Positions 20,431 to 32,102 of a stretch of DNA of 64,000 nt are shown in pieces (positions within the stretch are counted from its first letter, which is position 1; every line of letters begins with the position of its first letter). The DNA is taken from assembly GCA_020137815.1 (NCBI GenBank), contig CM035358.1:395356-459355 (forward strand), given 5' to 3'. The position numbers were made by a program, and so were the translations under genes. The notes beneath the pieces were generated by a model that ran no database searches, was not told where the DNA came from, and saw nothing but the letters and a program-made list of their open reading frames with translations. This DNA comes from Hormiphora californensis. Lineage: Eukaryota; Ctenophora; Tentaculata; Cydippida; Pleurobrachiidae.

Positions 20431-21517
20431 CACTGCGCTGGCAAGCGCAAAGGTTGCCATTCCCCCTCCCCCCAAAAGCGCCGCCAGAAACGCAGTTATA
20501 TGTTTTATGGGTGTTTTGCCTGAAAACCTAGATTTCAGAAGGTTATAGCGTGGCTCTCTTTCATCCGTTTGACTTGAAATTTGGAATGTATACCCAGCTT
20601 GCTGCTTAGGGTCTTTGATTCAAGTTTAAAATTTCAAGTCTCTATCTCATCTGGAACCGAAGTTACATACAGGTCCCATTTGCCCTAGTCATTCAGTGTA
20701 ACACATATGCGTGCATGTACGCGCGTAGGAGAGACGCTTTTTATAAACCATATTCACGCCAAACGAAAAGAGATAGAAACTTCTCGTTTTCACAGCTGGT
20801 AGACCTACTGAATGTGTGTGCATTAGTCGATGTGAGGTCCCTTTTCATCGCCAGGAACGTCCTACAGAACGTCTTAAAGTCGTCATTTTTCAGACTCTGA
20901 CTAAAATTCTTTGAGCTCATTTTACACCCTGAAGACGGATTCTAATCAAAAATCGAAGACTATATCATAGAAAGAGAATTGTCTGAACTTTCAGAAACTA
21001 TATAGCGAATTTTCAAAACTAGACGTATAAGGGTCTTAAAACGCGTCTAAAGTGTTATGACTGTTTAAAAATAGATATGACGATATGGGTTTTTTCGCCA
21101 TAGCGGACTCAAATCTCATCCAATCGATCTCAAACTTGGTCAGTATCTTCATCTAGGTAATCTCGATGATATGACGTCATCATTATGACGTCATAACGAC
21201 GTGACGTCATTTTATGACGTCAAAATGAAAATTTTGCAAATTGGTGATTCCATCCTCTCCTTACCTGTTCTACTACATCTAAATGGATAAAAAATCCCAA
21301 AAAAGAAGCAAATTATACCAAAACTAATTGAAATTAGTAGGCCGGAAAGGTTGCCCTATGATTTGAGCTACCTTTGGCACCAGTACATTCCCTTTTGAAG
21401 ATAGAAGAAGCATCGGTTATACCCTGTCTGTACCCCGTGAATGTTACGGTGGCAAAGGTAGCTCAAATCATAGGGCAACCTTTCCGGCCTACTAATTTCA
21501 ATTAGTTTTGGTATAAT
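20431..21517. mobile_element. Dispersed repeat 'R' with 3' fold-back, rolling-circle-like (unit 1)
   Basis: It runs from CACTGCGCTGG to GGTATAAT. The last ~215 bases (21303-21517) are a strong inverted repeat (ACCAAAACTAATTGAAATTA and its complement around about 80 bases). It contains a cluster of TGACGTCA palindromes at 21171-21230. No target duplication is seen; the flanks are T on both sides. No transposase is encoded. Units 2 and 3 have it at 28825-29894 and 44764-46900. Confidence 0.75.
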
Positions 21518-21558
21518 TTAAGTATACTATCTTGCACGTTCCAGAATATTAAAGCGAG

Positions 21559-21592
21559 AGTGGACCGACACAGAATTCTGTGTCGGTCCACT
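21559..21592. repeat. Perfect 34-bp palindrome centred on GAATTC
   Basis: AGTGGACCGACACAGAA is followed at once by its exact reverse complement, with no loop. The same palindrome is in unit 3 at 46942-46975 and, damaged, in unit 2 near 29935-29965. Confidence 0.85.
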
Positions 21593-21610
21593 TTAAATTG
21601 TCGGTTCCGT

Positions 21611-21752
21611 CCCTACTAAAATATAGTTCGACGCGACGCGACGCGCGATCGATGAACGATCGATAAACGATCGATATCGATCGTTTATCGATCGTTTATC
21701 GATCGCGCGTCGCGTTGCGTGACGCAATGCGTCGAACTATATTTTAGTAGGG
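21611..21752. mobile_element. 142-bp CG-rich hairpin MITE
   Basis: Inverted ends CCCTACTAAAATATAGTTCG flank repeated ATCGAT/CGATCGATAAACGAT palindromes. Unit 3 has the empty site (TTCCGTAATACC near 46990). The filled site shows GT on both sides, suggesting a 2-base duplication. Unit 2 has it at 29984-30123. It carries many CpG dinucleotides. Confidence 0.82.
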
Positions 21753-22027
21753 GTAATACCCCGTTGATACTTCCACTCGCATAGCAGAATAATTATGTTT
21801 TCTCTTTCCTAAAGTAAATTCGTGTCTTCCCTATTTCCCTCACTCTCTCTCACTCTCTAAATTCTTCTTTTGTTTGCTTAAGGTCATAAGGAACCTCCCA
21901 TATTATTCCAGAGTTATTCAGGGTGTTTTCATTTCTAGTTCGACCCTGCCTCCCCGCCGGAATTCTACCCACGAACACTGCCTATATAAACATATAATAT
22001 CGCATATTATATGCCTTGCTGTATTAA

Positions 22028-23331
22028 GGGTACACCTGGCGTTTTTCATCATCGAGTGCCCAACCAAATGACTTCACCAGGGTTTATGTCATACAAAATG
22101 GACCTCAAATATGCAATTTTAGCCCTAAAGTCGAATTCATATTTTTGCTACAGCCTATTTTCAAAGTGGCGTTTTTTCAATTTTTGTTGGAATTTTTAAC
22201 CTCAGGACCACTTTTTTTGAGATAGAAACATTAAATTCTTGAAATTTGAAGAGAATATAAAGGTGAATAAGCCCAAAGAAGGATTTTTGAAATGGAGCTT
22301 ATTTCTGGCCATGAGAAGGGTTTACTTTTTTGCTTCTTTGACACGCTGGCTGAGAATGTTCCCATGCTTCATTAGAGATGAAAATCTGGAAATAGTTGCT
22401 CAAAACGATTATCTATGTGGCCCAAAAATTTTGGAACTTTCCCGCCAAAGATGTGGTGTACAGAGCTTGTTTTGTGAAACCCGTCTTTTTAAAAAAGAGA
22501 GGAATTCCCTGTATCTCCAAAACGGATGATCGTAGAGACCTGGGACCAAGCTTAATCGATTCAGAAGGTCCGATTTTGGGGGGGTCTTCTGAGAGACATT
22601 TTGCTCCTACTCCAACCGTTTTTGCTGTAATTGCGAAAAAGGTATCAGCAAGTAAGGGGGAAATCAGCCCGAAGCAGGCTACTGGAATAGAGTTGTTCCC
22701 CCTTTTCATAGAATTGGTTTTTTGCAATTACAGCAAAAACGGTTGGAGTAGGAGCAAAATGTCTCTTAGAAGACCCCCCCCAAAATCGGACCTTCTGAAT
22801 CGATTAAGCTTGGTCCTAGGTCTCTACGATCATCCGTTTTGGAGATACAGGGAATTCCTCTCTTTTTCAAAAAGACGGGTTTCACAAAACAAGCTCTGTA
22901 CACCACATCTTTGGCGGGAAAGTTCCAAAATTTTTGGGCCACATAGATAATCGTTTTGAGCAACTATTTCCAGATTTTCATCTCTAATGAAGCATGGGAA
23001 CATTCTCAGCCAGCGTGTCAAAGAAGCAAAAAAGTAAACCCTTCTCATGGCCAGAAATAAGCTCCATTTCAAAAATCCTTCTTTGGGCTTATTCACCTTT
23101 ATATTCTCTTCAAATCTCAAGAATTTAATGTTTCTATCTCAAAAAAAGTGGTCCTGAGGTTAAAAATTCCAACAAAAATTGAAAAAACGCCACTTTGAAA
23201 ATAGGCTGTAGCAAAAATATGAATTCGACTTTAGGGCTAAAATTGCATATTTGAGGTCCATTTTGTATGACCTAAACCCTGGTGAAGTCATTTGGTTGGG
23301 CACTCGATGATGAAAAACGCCAGGTGTACCC
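22028..23331. mobile_element. 1304-bp hairpin transposon flanked by TTAA
   Basis: The element starts GGGTACACCTGGCG and ends with the exact complement. Arms of about 610 bases are nearly identical in inverted orientation around a loop of about 80 bases (about 22640-22720). TTAA at 22024-22027 and 23332-23335 is single in the empty unit 3 site (47263-47266). TTAA targets are typical of piggyBac and Kolobok superfamilies. No transposase is present; mirrored frames in the two arms (such as 22239-22529 and 22830-23120) are a by-product of the palindrome. Confidence 0.9.
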
Positions 23332-23892
23332 TTAAGTTGTGTTAATAGATCTTCCCACCCTCCGTTATAGGATATTCCCCATTAGGTTACCACTCCGGTT
23401 AACGGGATTAAAATGCAAACATTCCTAAGTATATACCTAACTCTCGACCCAACAAGCACACCTACCGGGTAGGCCTCCACCTCCCAGGGTGCAGCTCTCT
23501 TTGATTTAAAATTTAAAGCTGAATTTTGTTGCCATGGCAACTGAAGCGGTAACTATAGAGACTGAATTGTTAAAACTTATTTGAAACTATTCACAACCTT
23601 CCAGAAGAGTGCTTTACTTGTTTGGGCGCATATTTGTTGATGAAGGATCACTGTTCCTTACCAAACGTATCGTACGTGTTCAGAAATGCCAGCCAAACGT
23701 GATTGACAGCGAACCGTTACCATGGAAGAAACACGGCGTGGCCAATAAAGGAAACTGACCGCATATAGCAGTAAAAAATGAGCCCAGCTAGGTTGTTACT
23801 TGTTATACCGCCGATATCGAACCTCAGGAGAACCTCACTCAAAACACAGCAGCTGCTTGATCGTGTGGACACGTAGCACTATATGATAATAT

Positions 23893-24101
23893 AGTGCTCA
23901 TAGTGCTCAGCAGCACGCGGTCAACAACAAGGCACGTGTTGCCTTCTCTCTCTCCACGCCCCGGAACAAAACATGGTTGCACGTGGTGATCTGCGGAGTA
24001 TAGTGCACCCCCCCCCCTATTCACAGTCCCACTGAACACGTGTCTGTATTGGTCCCCCCTCTAGATCTTGTTGAGTAAGGGGGAACTCAACAATCTAGAT
24101 C
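23893..24101. other. Segment f variant in unit 1 (replaced in unit 3 by 47823-48327)
   Basis: Flanks are shared (ACTATATGATAATATA on one side, AGATCAGGGAGCTCC on the other) but the intervening sequences are unrelated. Unit 1 ends this piece with a short hairpin around TTGTTGAGTAAGG. Confidence 0.65.
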
Positions 24102-24923
24102 AGGGAGCTCCATTATGAAAAATAACTGCAGGTGCATTGAATAGTCATTGCACCCCCCATTAGCCATTGTAAATAGATCTATGTGGAAGTAGTGAAGACT
24201 GTGTTGACCAACAGCTGTTGTACTTAAGACATGCTGTATAGAGGCTCGTGCATTTTTCTAGTGTGCGTTAAACTCGAACTATTTCTCCGCTATCACTCTT
24301 GGAGAGGTCGGGGACTGGGTCTTTATAAACCATTTTAGAGCTTTCTTCGACATGCTCTAGTTTAGAGGTTCTAAATCTATTTAAACTCTATTTAATGAAA
24401 AATTGACTGTGCTCCAATTTCTAGGAAAAAGTTCGGATATAAGAACCAGACTATGTCTATTTCATTCCCCGCTACGCAAGCCTATTCCGTGGGAAGCTAT
24501 AACGGACCGGCGTACTAAGCGTCAAATATGTTTTTATTAAAAACGAGCACTGAGCAGTGACCACATATTGGACGCACTGATCTCTGCTTATACTGAGTGA
24601 CTAGCTCAGTACTGCGTTGCATGTGGTACATTTTATTATTCTATGGTTTACTGCAAATTGATATTTATGTGTAATGCAGCTCTTAGCAAATTGATGAATA
24701 ACGGTGCTCTTCGAAAAATGTTAAAACCCTGAGCCCTGGTGCTGCATGTAGTCAGATCATCCTTCCTCCTGTTCTAATATTGTCTTCCTGAGAAACAACG
24801 TGCAGCAGATGGCCATGGCTGTTAAATATTTCGAGGAGAGGGGGAGAAGAGAGAGGGAGAGAGGGAACGAAGGAGAGAGAGTGAGAGAGGAGAGAGAGAG
24901 AGGAGAGAGAGAGGAGAGAGGAG

Positions 24924-24978
<55 letters not shown>

Positions 24979-26329
24979 CAAGAGGAGAGACAGAGTGGTG
25001 ATATGCACAATTTCTAGATACAGTGGGACTAGCATGGAGAATATCCTGGAGGGGGAATGGTGAATGGCAACAGCATAATAGGAGTGCATGTTGAGTAGGA
25101 GGAGAGAGGGAGAGAGAGGGAGGAGAGAGAGAGAGGTAGAGAGAGAGAGGAGAGAGAGAGAAGCGAGACGAGAGAGAGAGGAGAGAGAAGAAGAGAGAGA
25201 GAGGAGAGAGAGAGAGAGGAGAGAGAGGAGAGAGAGAGAGAGAGACGAGAGGAGAGAGAGAGAGGAGAGAGGGAGAGAGAGAGAGAAAGAGAGAGGGGGA
25301 TGGACGGGAGAGGAGAAGAATAGTGCGTGGATAATATTAAAAGTCGACACGGTGATACATGGTTATGAAGTGCAGTTGTGCATGTAATCTCTCAAGATCA
25401 TGTGTGTGAATGCTTTTACTCATCAGAAGCTCCAGGGGGTGTCGAAGAGTAACGTGACTTTGCGGAACAGAAGTGCTGCACGTTGGGCATTATTCATGTA
25501 GTTGGTGGTGCATTGATTATATTGTGGTCGTTAGGAGTGAGGAAGAGTAAGAGAGAGAGAGGGAGGGAGGGAGAGGAGAGAGGAAGAAGAGGACGGGGAG
25601 AGAAGAATGGGGGACTGGGGGGGTGGGGGGTGAGGAGAGGGAGAGGTGAGAGGAGAGAGAGAGAGAGCGAGGGGCGGAAGATCTTCGACTAACAACCAAA
25701 CGTACTTCTGTGTTCGTTTGGTTGGCCCTCCCTCCGAATATTTTTGTTTCTTTCATAGGCAAGCTAAGGTGGATGTTTAGTGAGGTTTCACAATATTCAT
25801 ATCGTGCCTTAGTTCGTTCATGTTTTTTGGAGGGATCACTGTGGAAATAAAATGACGGGTGTGAGCCACACATTGCCAGGCGTGGGTGGAGGAGTCCGGA
25901 GGTATCGACCTAGTAAATTAGATCATTCGTCTCGCTAGTCAGAAACATTTTGTTCCATTCAAAATAGGGATTGCGGCGGAAAATGCTTGCACTTGTTCGA
26001 CCCCCCCCCCCTCTCTGTCTCGTCTCTTGCTCTGTCTCGTATTATGTCTAGGTCTGTCTATGAGTATGTCTAGATGGACTCTGAGCGATCCGAGATCTCT
26101 GATCGCTCTGATCTATCTCTCTCTCTCTATATCTCGCTAGCTATCTAGATCTCTATCGCGATGCGTCTTCTCTTTCGCTAGCGCGATATCGCTCTCTCCC
26201 TAGTCTCAGATCTCTCTCTCTCTCTCTCTACGCGACGCGCCCCGGGTTTGAACAAAACAAGAAATACGACAGTTACTGACAGACGCAACAGAAAAACAAA
26301 CACCACAGTTTTGAATATCAATACACGTA

Positions 26330-26413
26330 ATGATTATAGTCGTCTCCTCCGTCTAAATAGCACCATTCAGTACAGCCATTGAGATGTGGGTTGTTATCAG
26401 TTGGCCACAGGCA
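26330..26413 (-). pseudogene. Exon 3 (unit 2 copy) of cysteine-rich protein, frame-damaged as read
   Basis: It aligns along its length with the unit 1 exon at 17960-18043 but has small gaps and an altered donor. Because unit 2 is noisy throughout, I cannot tell real decay from consensus error. Confidence 0.55.
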
Positions 26414-27740
26414 CCTGAAATACAGGTCACTTTTCGGACTTTATATGTAGTATCATTTGAAATTAAAATAATGTCCCTTTTCAATTGCAACAACTCGAAA
26501 CAGCGAGATGTGCGTATCTCTAAATTCTTATTGCTGTTACTCATTAATACCTCTCACTAAGATTTATTGGATTATAGTTGTAATCCGGTTAAATAAAATT
26601 ATAACCCCCGTCCTTGATTGAATAAACTGTGAAGAAGCCTTGATTATTTTCTAATCCCCATTTTATATTATTTGAAATACTATCACTGGTTCCTATCACC
26701 AAGACAACCTATCCTGGCACAGAGGGACTGAGAGAGGCATAAAATATTAGAATGAATTAAGGTTTCATACGTCCCCCCCCCCCCCCCCGCGGCCCCCCAC
26801 CCCCCCCCCCCCTTCCCTTTCTGCAACAAGTCTTCTGCGTTACATGGTCACTAACTGCACGCTGCATCTACTGCTCATTCCTTTCCCCACTGAGTGCGCC
26901 CCCCAGTTATTCTTTTCTTTCGCCCATCTGCTTCCGCCACTGCCCCTTGCCTGCCCGGACGTAACCGGCCTCGCCTCCCCTCTCGATCGAGGAGCTGCCC
27001 TGTTCGACCGGCCCCCGACAATTTCGTGCCCCTGCGCCTCTCGGTGTCCGTAATCCGTTCTTCCCCGTGGCTTCCGTGACTCCCCTATCTTCGTGCACCC
27101 CGTCTTTCTCTTTGGCGTAGCGCTTTCGTTTCTTCATGACGGGGTGCGCTTCTTGACGTCCTATTATAGTGCCCCCACTTTTCTGCCTTCGTTGCTCCCC
27201 TCCCCCCTCAACTATCGATCTCCTCTGGACTCCTTCGAGAGAGAGGAGAGATGAGAGCAGGAGAGGAGGAAGACGAGGAGAGGGAGGGAGGAGAGAGATG
27301 AGAGATAGAGAGGAGAGAGAGAGAGGCAAGATGAGGCGAGGCGAAACGAGAGAGGAGAGAGAGAGAGAGAGGGGGGGGGGAGAGAGGGGGCGAGAGATCC
27401 GCAGCAGTATAGATCTTTCCATTGGTGAAGAAATAATATGCTTTTACAGAGACCCTATATCATTGTACTACCTAACGCTGTTAACCGCATATACATATAT
27501 TCATCTTCTCAACCGGAGCGATCTTTTCTCAAGAATCAGACTACTTGCCAATACATAGAATTTGATAACTTTTTTCTGACCTAAGATATTGAGACCTAAA
27601 TGATGGATGGAAACACTGTTGTGAACATCCTAAAACATCTTATACAGTTCGGACCCCCAATTTCCAGCGCAAAACCTTTCCACCCGGAGCACCTGGTAAA
27701 TGGAGGTCTGACTGTTACTATAACAGCGGTTGGTTGCTTA

Positions 27741-27842
27741 CCGTTGCATTGAGACCAGCAAGCGTCTTTGAACATCCATAGGTGCAGCTGTCGCTCCGTC
27801 ACCACGGGAACAGATGGGGCCCAGGAAGCACACTCCCAAGAG
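27741..27842 (-). pseudogene. Exon 2 (unit 2 copy) of cysteine-rich protein, frame-damaged as read
   Basis: It corresponds to 19362-19466 with several single-base gaps and insertions, including near the acceptor. Donor and overall order are conserved. The adjacent acceptor minisatellite (about 27830-28428) is also full of small indels here. Confidence 0.55.
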
Positions 27843-30800
27843 ATTCTGGAGAAGAGTGGGGTTTTGTGGGCTCCCCACAGAGTGAGATTCTAAGGAAGAA
27901 GAGTGCGGGTTTTAGGTGGGCTCCAGAGAGAGATTTAGGAAGAAAGAGTGGTGGGTTTAGTGGGCTCCAAGAGTGAGTATTCTACGGAGAAAGAGTGGGG
28001 TGGGTTAGTGGCTCCCAGAGAGGATTCTTCTAGGAAGAAAAGAGTGGGGTTAGTGGCTCCCAGCGAGATTCTAGGGAAAAAGAGTGGGGTGTTAGTGGGT
28101 CCAGAGAGATTTAGGAAGAAAGAAAAGAGTGGGGTTTAAGTGGGCTCCCAGAGAGATTCTAGGAAGAAAGAGTGGGGTTAGTGGGGCCCCAGAGTGAGAT
28201 TCGAGGAAGAAAGATTGGGTGTTAGTGGGAATCACCAGAGTGAGATATAGAGAAGAGGGTTTGGTGGTTAGTGGGCTCCAAGAGAGATTCTCGAAGAAAG
28301 AGTGGGGGTAGTGGGCTCCCAGAGTGAGATTCTAGGAAGCAAGAGTGGGGTTAGTGGGTCCCAGAGTGAGATTCTAGGAAAAGAGTGGGGTTAGTGGGTC
28401 CAGAGTGAGATCTAGCGAAAGTAGTAGTTTACAATTCAGGAGAGGCTTCCCGGTAGGTGTCTGATCCAGGGAGATTCAAAGGAAGGGGTAGAACAAAAGG
28501 TGGTGAGATGGACATACACAATGCAGAGCGAGACAGAAAAGGTCATTCATAGAAATGGGGCATTAAAGTAACTTTTGAATTGAAAATGGTAAGTTAGGGC
28601 AGTCGAGAAATCATGGCTGAGAACATATATATATTTGGAGAGATGAATGACAATCTCAAAGCACGTATCTTGTATGAAGTATCCAATTCCCAATTTCGAA
28701 ATCCACCGAGAGCGAATAAATTGTTTTTCCTGAGCGTTCACACATGTGCAAAGTGGATTAGCTTCAGTTTTGCATGCCCTCTCAGTGATCAGGTCCACCC
28801 TAGTATACAGTTATAATATACCATCACTGCTGGAAGCGCAAAGGGTTGCCATTCCCCCTCCCCCCAAAAGCGCCGCCAGAAGAACGAAGTGTTATATGTT
28901 TTTATGGGTGTTTTGCCTGAAAACCTAGATTTCAGGAAGGTTATAGCGCTGGCTCTCTTTCATCCGTTGTTGACTGAAATTTGGAAGTTATACCCAGACT
29001 TGGCTTAGGGTCTTTGATTCAAGTTTTAAAATTTCAAGTCTCTATCTCATCTGGAACCGAAGTTACATACAGGTTCCATTGCCATAGTAATTCAGGATAA
29101 CACATATGCGTGCATGTACGCGTAGGAGAGAGCTTTTTATAAAACCATATTCACGCCAAACGAAAAGAGATAGAAACTTCTCGTTTCACAGCTGGAGACC
29201 CCTACATGATGTGTGTGCATTAGTCGATTGTGAGGTCCTTTAATCGCCAGGAACGTCCACAGAACGTACTTAAAGTCGTTATTTTCAGACTCTGACTAAA
29301 ATTCTTTGAGCTCATTTTACACCCATGAAGGGACGGATTCAATCAAAAATCGAAAGACTATATCATAGAAGAGGAATGTTGAACTTTCAGAAACTATATA
29401 GCGAATTTAAAAAACTAGACGTATAAGGGTCTTAAAACGCGTCAAAGTGTTAGACTGTTAAAAATAGATATGACGATATGGGTTTTTCGCCATACGGACT
29501 CAAATCTCATCCAATCGATCTCAACTTGGGCAGTATTTCATCTAGGTAATCTCGATGATATGACGTCATCATATGACGTCTACACGACGTGACGTCTTTT
29601 ATGACGTCAAATGAAAATTTGCAAATTGGTGATTTCCATCCTACTCCTTACCTGTTCCTACTACATCTAAATGGTAAAAAATCCCAAAAAAGAAGCAAAT
29701 ATACCAAAAATAATTGAAATATGTAGGCCGGAAAGGTGCCTATGATTTGAGCACTTTGAACCAGTACATTTCCTTTTGAAGTAGAAGAAGCATCGGTTAT
29801 ACCTGTCTGTACCCCGTGAATGTTCGGTGGGCAAAGGTAGCTCAAATCAAGGGCAACCTTTCGGCCTACTAATTTCAATTAGTTTTGGTATAATTTAAGT
29901 ATACTATCTTGCACGTTCCAGAATATTAAGCGAGAGTGGACACACAGATTCTGTGTCGGTCCACTTTAAATGTTCGGTTCCGTCCCTACTAAAATAGTTC
30001 GACGCGACGCGACGCGCGCTCGATGAACGATCGATAAACGATCGATATCGATCGTTTATCGATCGTTTATCGATCGCGCGTCGCGTTGCGTGACGCAATG
30101 CGTCGAACTATATTTTAGTAGGGGTAAAACCGCCTGTGATACTTCCACTCGACTAGCAGAATAATTAGTTTTCTCTTCCTAAAGTAAATTCGTGTCGTCC
30201 TATTTCCCTCACTCTCTCTCACTCTCTAAATTCCTCTTTTGTTTGCTTGTTAAGGTCATAAGGAACCTCCCATATTATTCCAGAGTTATTCAGGGTGTTT
30301 TCATTTCTAGGTCGACCCTGCCTCCCGCCGGAATTCTACCCACGAACACTGCCTATATAAACATATAATATCGCATATTATATGCCTTGATGATTTAAAG
30401 GGTACACCCGCTCATTCTATCGTATCAGACCTACATTGCATGACCGAGTCATGACTTCTCGGTATTGCAATATATCAGTTGATTGGTTTTCAGTATTGGA
30501 ATTTGGACTCGTAATATATATAGTCGTAAAAGAGCTGAAATGTTCCCCACTTTATAAGATCTAGATGACGCGGCCAGCATTGACAAAGAGTTTAAGAGGA
30601 GAGTTATCTATTGCTTGCTCCCTCTTCCTCACGTGCTCTGGGCATCGCGAAGACCGGTTTAGCACAAACTGTAGGCGAGTGAAGATCGGTGTTGATTTAT
30701 TTGTCAACAGTTTTCCTTAGAAACACGCTGGAAATTCGTTTGATTAATTTTTGAAGTTTTGAACGAAATTAGAAAATTTCAGCGAAGCCCTGCAGTCATA

Positions 30801-31514
30801 TATCTCAGCACAGCGAAACTAAACTTCAAGCTTGATTACTTTTCAAAAATTAATCAACTTTTCACAGTAACTAATATAACCCTCTTTATCCAATATCTGC
30901 AGGTGTTACACCTTGGTAACAGTCCCCATTGCCAACGTTACCAAGGATTCCGCGTGCATTTAGAGGGTGCAGGTACTGTAGCAAGAGTTTCTTCGGACGG
31001 TGTAACAATCCGCGTGTTCCCTGCATTCTGTAAAGAGGTAGAACATTAGAAAATATATACCAAGAATATATTAAATATTTTATAGTTGTTGTGAATAAAT
31101 ACCGAAAATATAATGTGAATGGTTGAAACAGTTTTTAGAACTACTTTTTATTTCTTGTAACCGAGCATATTATGTTCAGTTCTGAGTTTTAGATATTATA
31201 TTCTCTCCGATAGCAGACCATTGAAACACTTCTTATTCTACTTTATCAGTACTTACATCTTAGCAAACTATAAAATCTGGCTTTTTTCTGGCCTTTTGAC
31301 TTTTTATCCGGCTATTTTTCATCTGGATAAAGAACTCTTGATAAATTTAAAACTAATCCATGAAATATTGTTTGTTTGTTTGTTTGTCACTAAACCATGG
31401 GATACGCTCAGCAAACCTCCATACCAACCCGGGTATGTGGTAACTATGGCGCTGAGTCACTTTCTCTCCCCTGGGAGAGAAAGAGACTCATGGTTTAAAT
31501 TTCTGGAACATTCG

Positions 31515-31685
31515 ATAGGATCTTGGTCCGTTAGGTAACGTTTTGCCTTTGAGGGGGTCTTGGTCGGGTAGGTAACATTTTGCCTTTGAGAGGGTCTTGG
31601 TCTTGAAAATAGGTAACGTTTTGCCTTTGAGAGGGTCTTGGTCGGGTAGGTAACGTTTTGCCTTTGAGAGGGTCTTTGTCTGGTT
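31515..31685. repeat. Minisatellite, about 43 bp x 4
   Basis: Four units contain GGTAACGTTTTGCCTTTGAG followed by AGGGTCTTGGTCGGGTA. It lies near the 3' end of the retroelement. Confidence 0.85.
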
Positions 31686-32024
31686 TGATGTTTATCGTAT
31701 TTGTTGGTCTGTCTGGGGCACACTCTCAAGCTATGTCTTGTCTTACTCTTAATTATTGAATAGTCAATTACATTCACAATATCAACTGTAATAATAATAA
31801 TAATAATATCAGCATTTGTATACACGCTCAGACCCTGTAGAATACTAGAATCTAAAAAACCCTAGTAACACAGAGCATCAGAGCGGTTCACCTTAGCTGC
31901 GAATCCCTAAAAAATATAATAAGTTGTAATGTCTATAATAATCCAGTTTAATTGTCCAGTGCTCTGATGCTCAAAAAATCCGGTAACAAAACCTATCATC
32001 AGTCCCACACACACGCCCACACAC

Positions 32025-32102
32025 TCAAATCACCACCTCCACCACCTTGCCTCCTCTGATTCCAAAGGTCTTCCCAGGTTTCTCCTCCTTCCTCGCCCTC
32101 AG
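32025..32102 (-). pseudogene. Displaced C-terminal end of the ORF1-like frame
   Basis: If the G7 element and one CCCTCAG copy are set aside, the ORF1 frame continues from SELR into RARKEEKPGKTFGIRGGK and reaches a TGA at 32027-32025. The basic tail suits the family. This directly supports the insertion boundaries. Confidence 0.75.

Larger units (their letters stand above)
15070..24512. repeat. Segmental duplication unit 1
   Basis: Segment order is P (15070-16090), Q (16093-20430, with cysteine-rich exons), R repeat (20431-21517), d (21518-22027), hairpin element (22028-23331) and f (23332-24512). P recurs at 30408-31369. Q, R and d recur at 24513-30405 and 36062-47266. f recurs at 47267-48756. 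Unit 1 and the clean parts of unit 3 are nearly identical (for example 19078-19460 versus 38580-38960). Confidence 0.88.
24513..30405. repeat. Segmental duplication unit 2 (noisy, truncated)
   Basis: It starts abruptly at Q directly after the end of f. It ends a few bases into the hairpin element (TTAA then AGGGTACACC), where P of unit 3 begins. Relative to unit 1 it has scattered single-base gaps and insertions over much of its length. Other blocks are base-for-base the same: 26010-26235 equals 17640-17866, and about 26520-27380 equals about 18152-19000. This patchwork looks more like uneven consensus quality than age. Confidence 0.85.

Noticed and set aside
22239-22529. 96-residue frame in the hairpin element, repeated in mirror at 22830-23120
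   Set aside because: Both frames are the two arms of one palindrome; no homology or conserved motif, so not called as genes.
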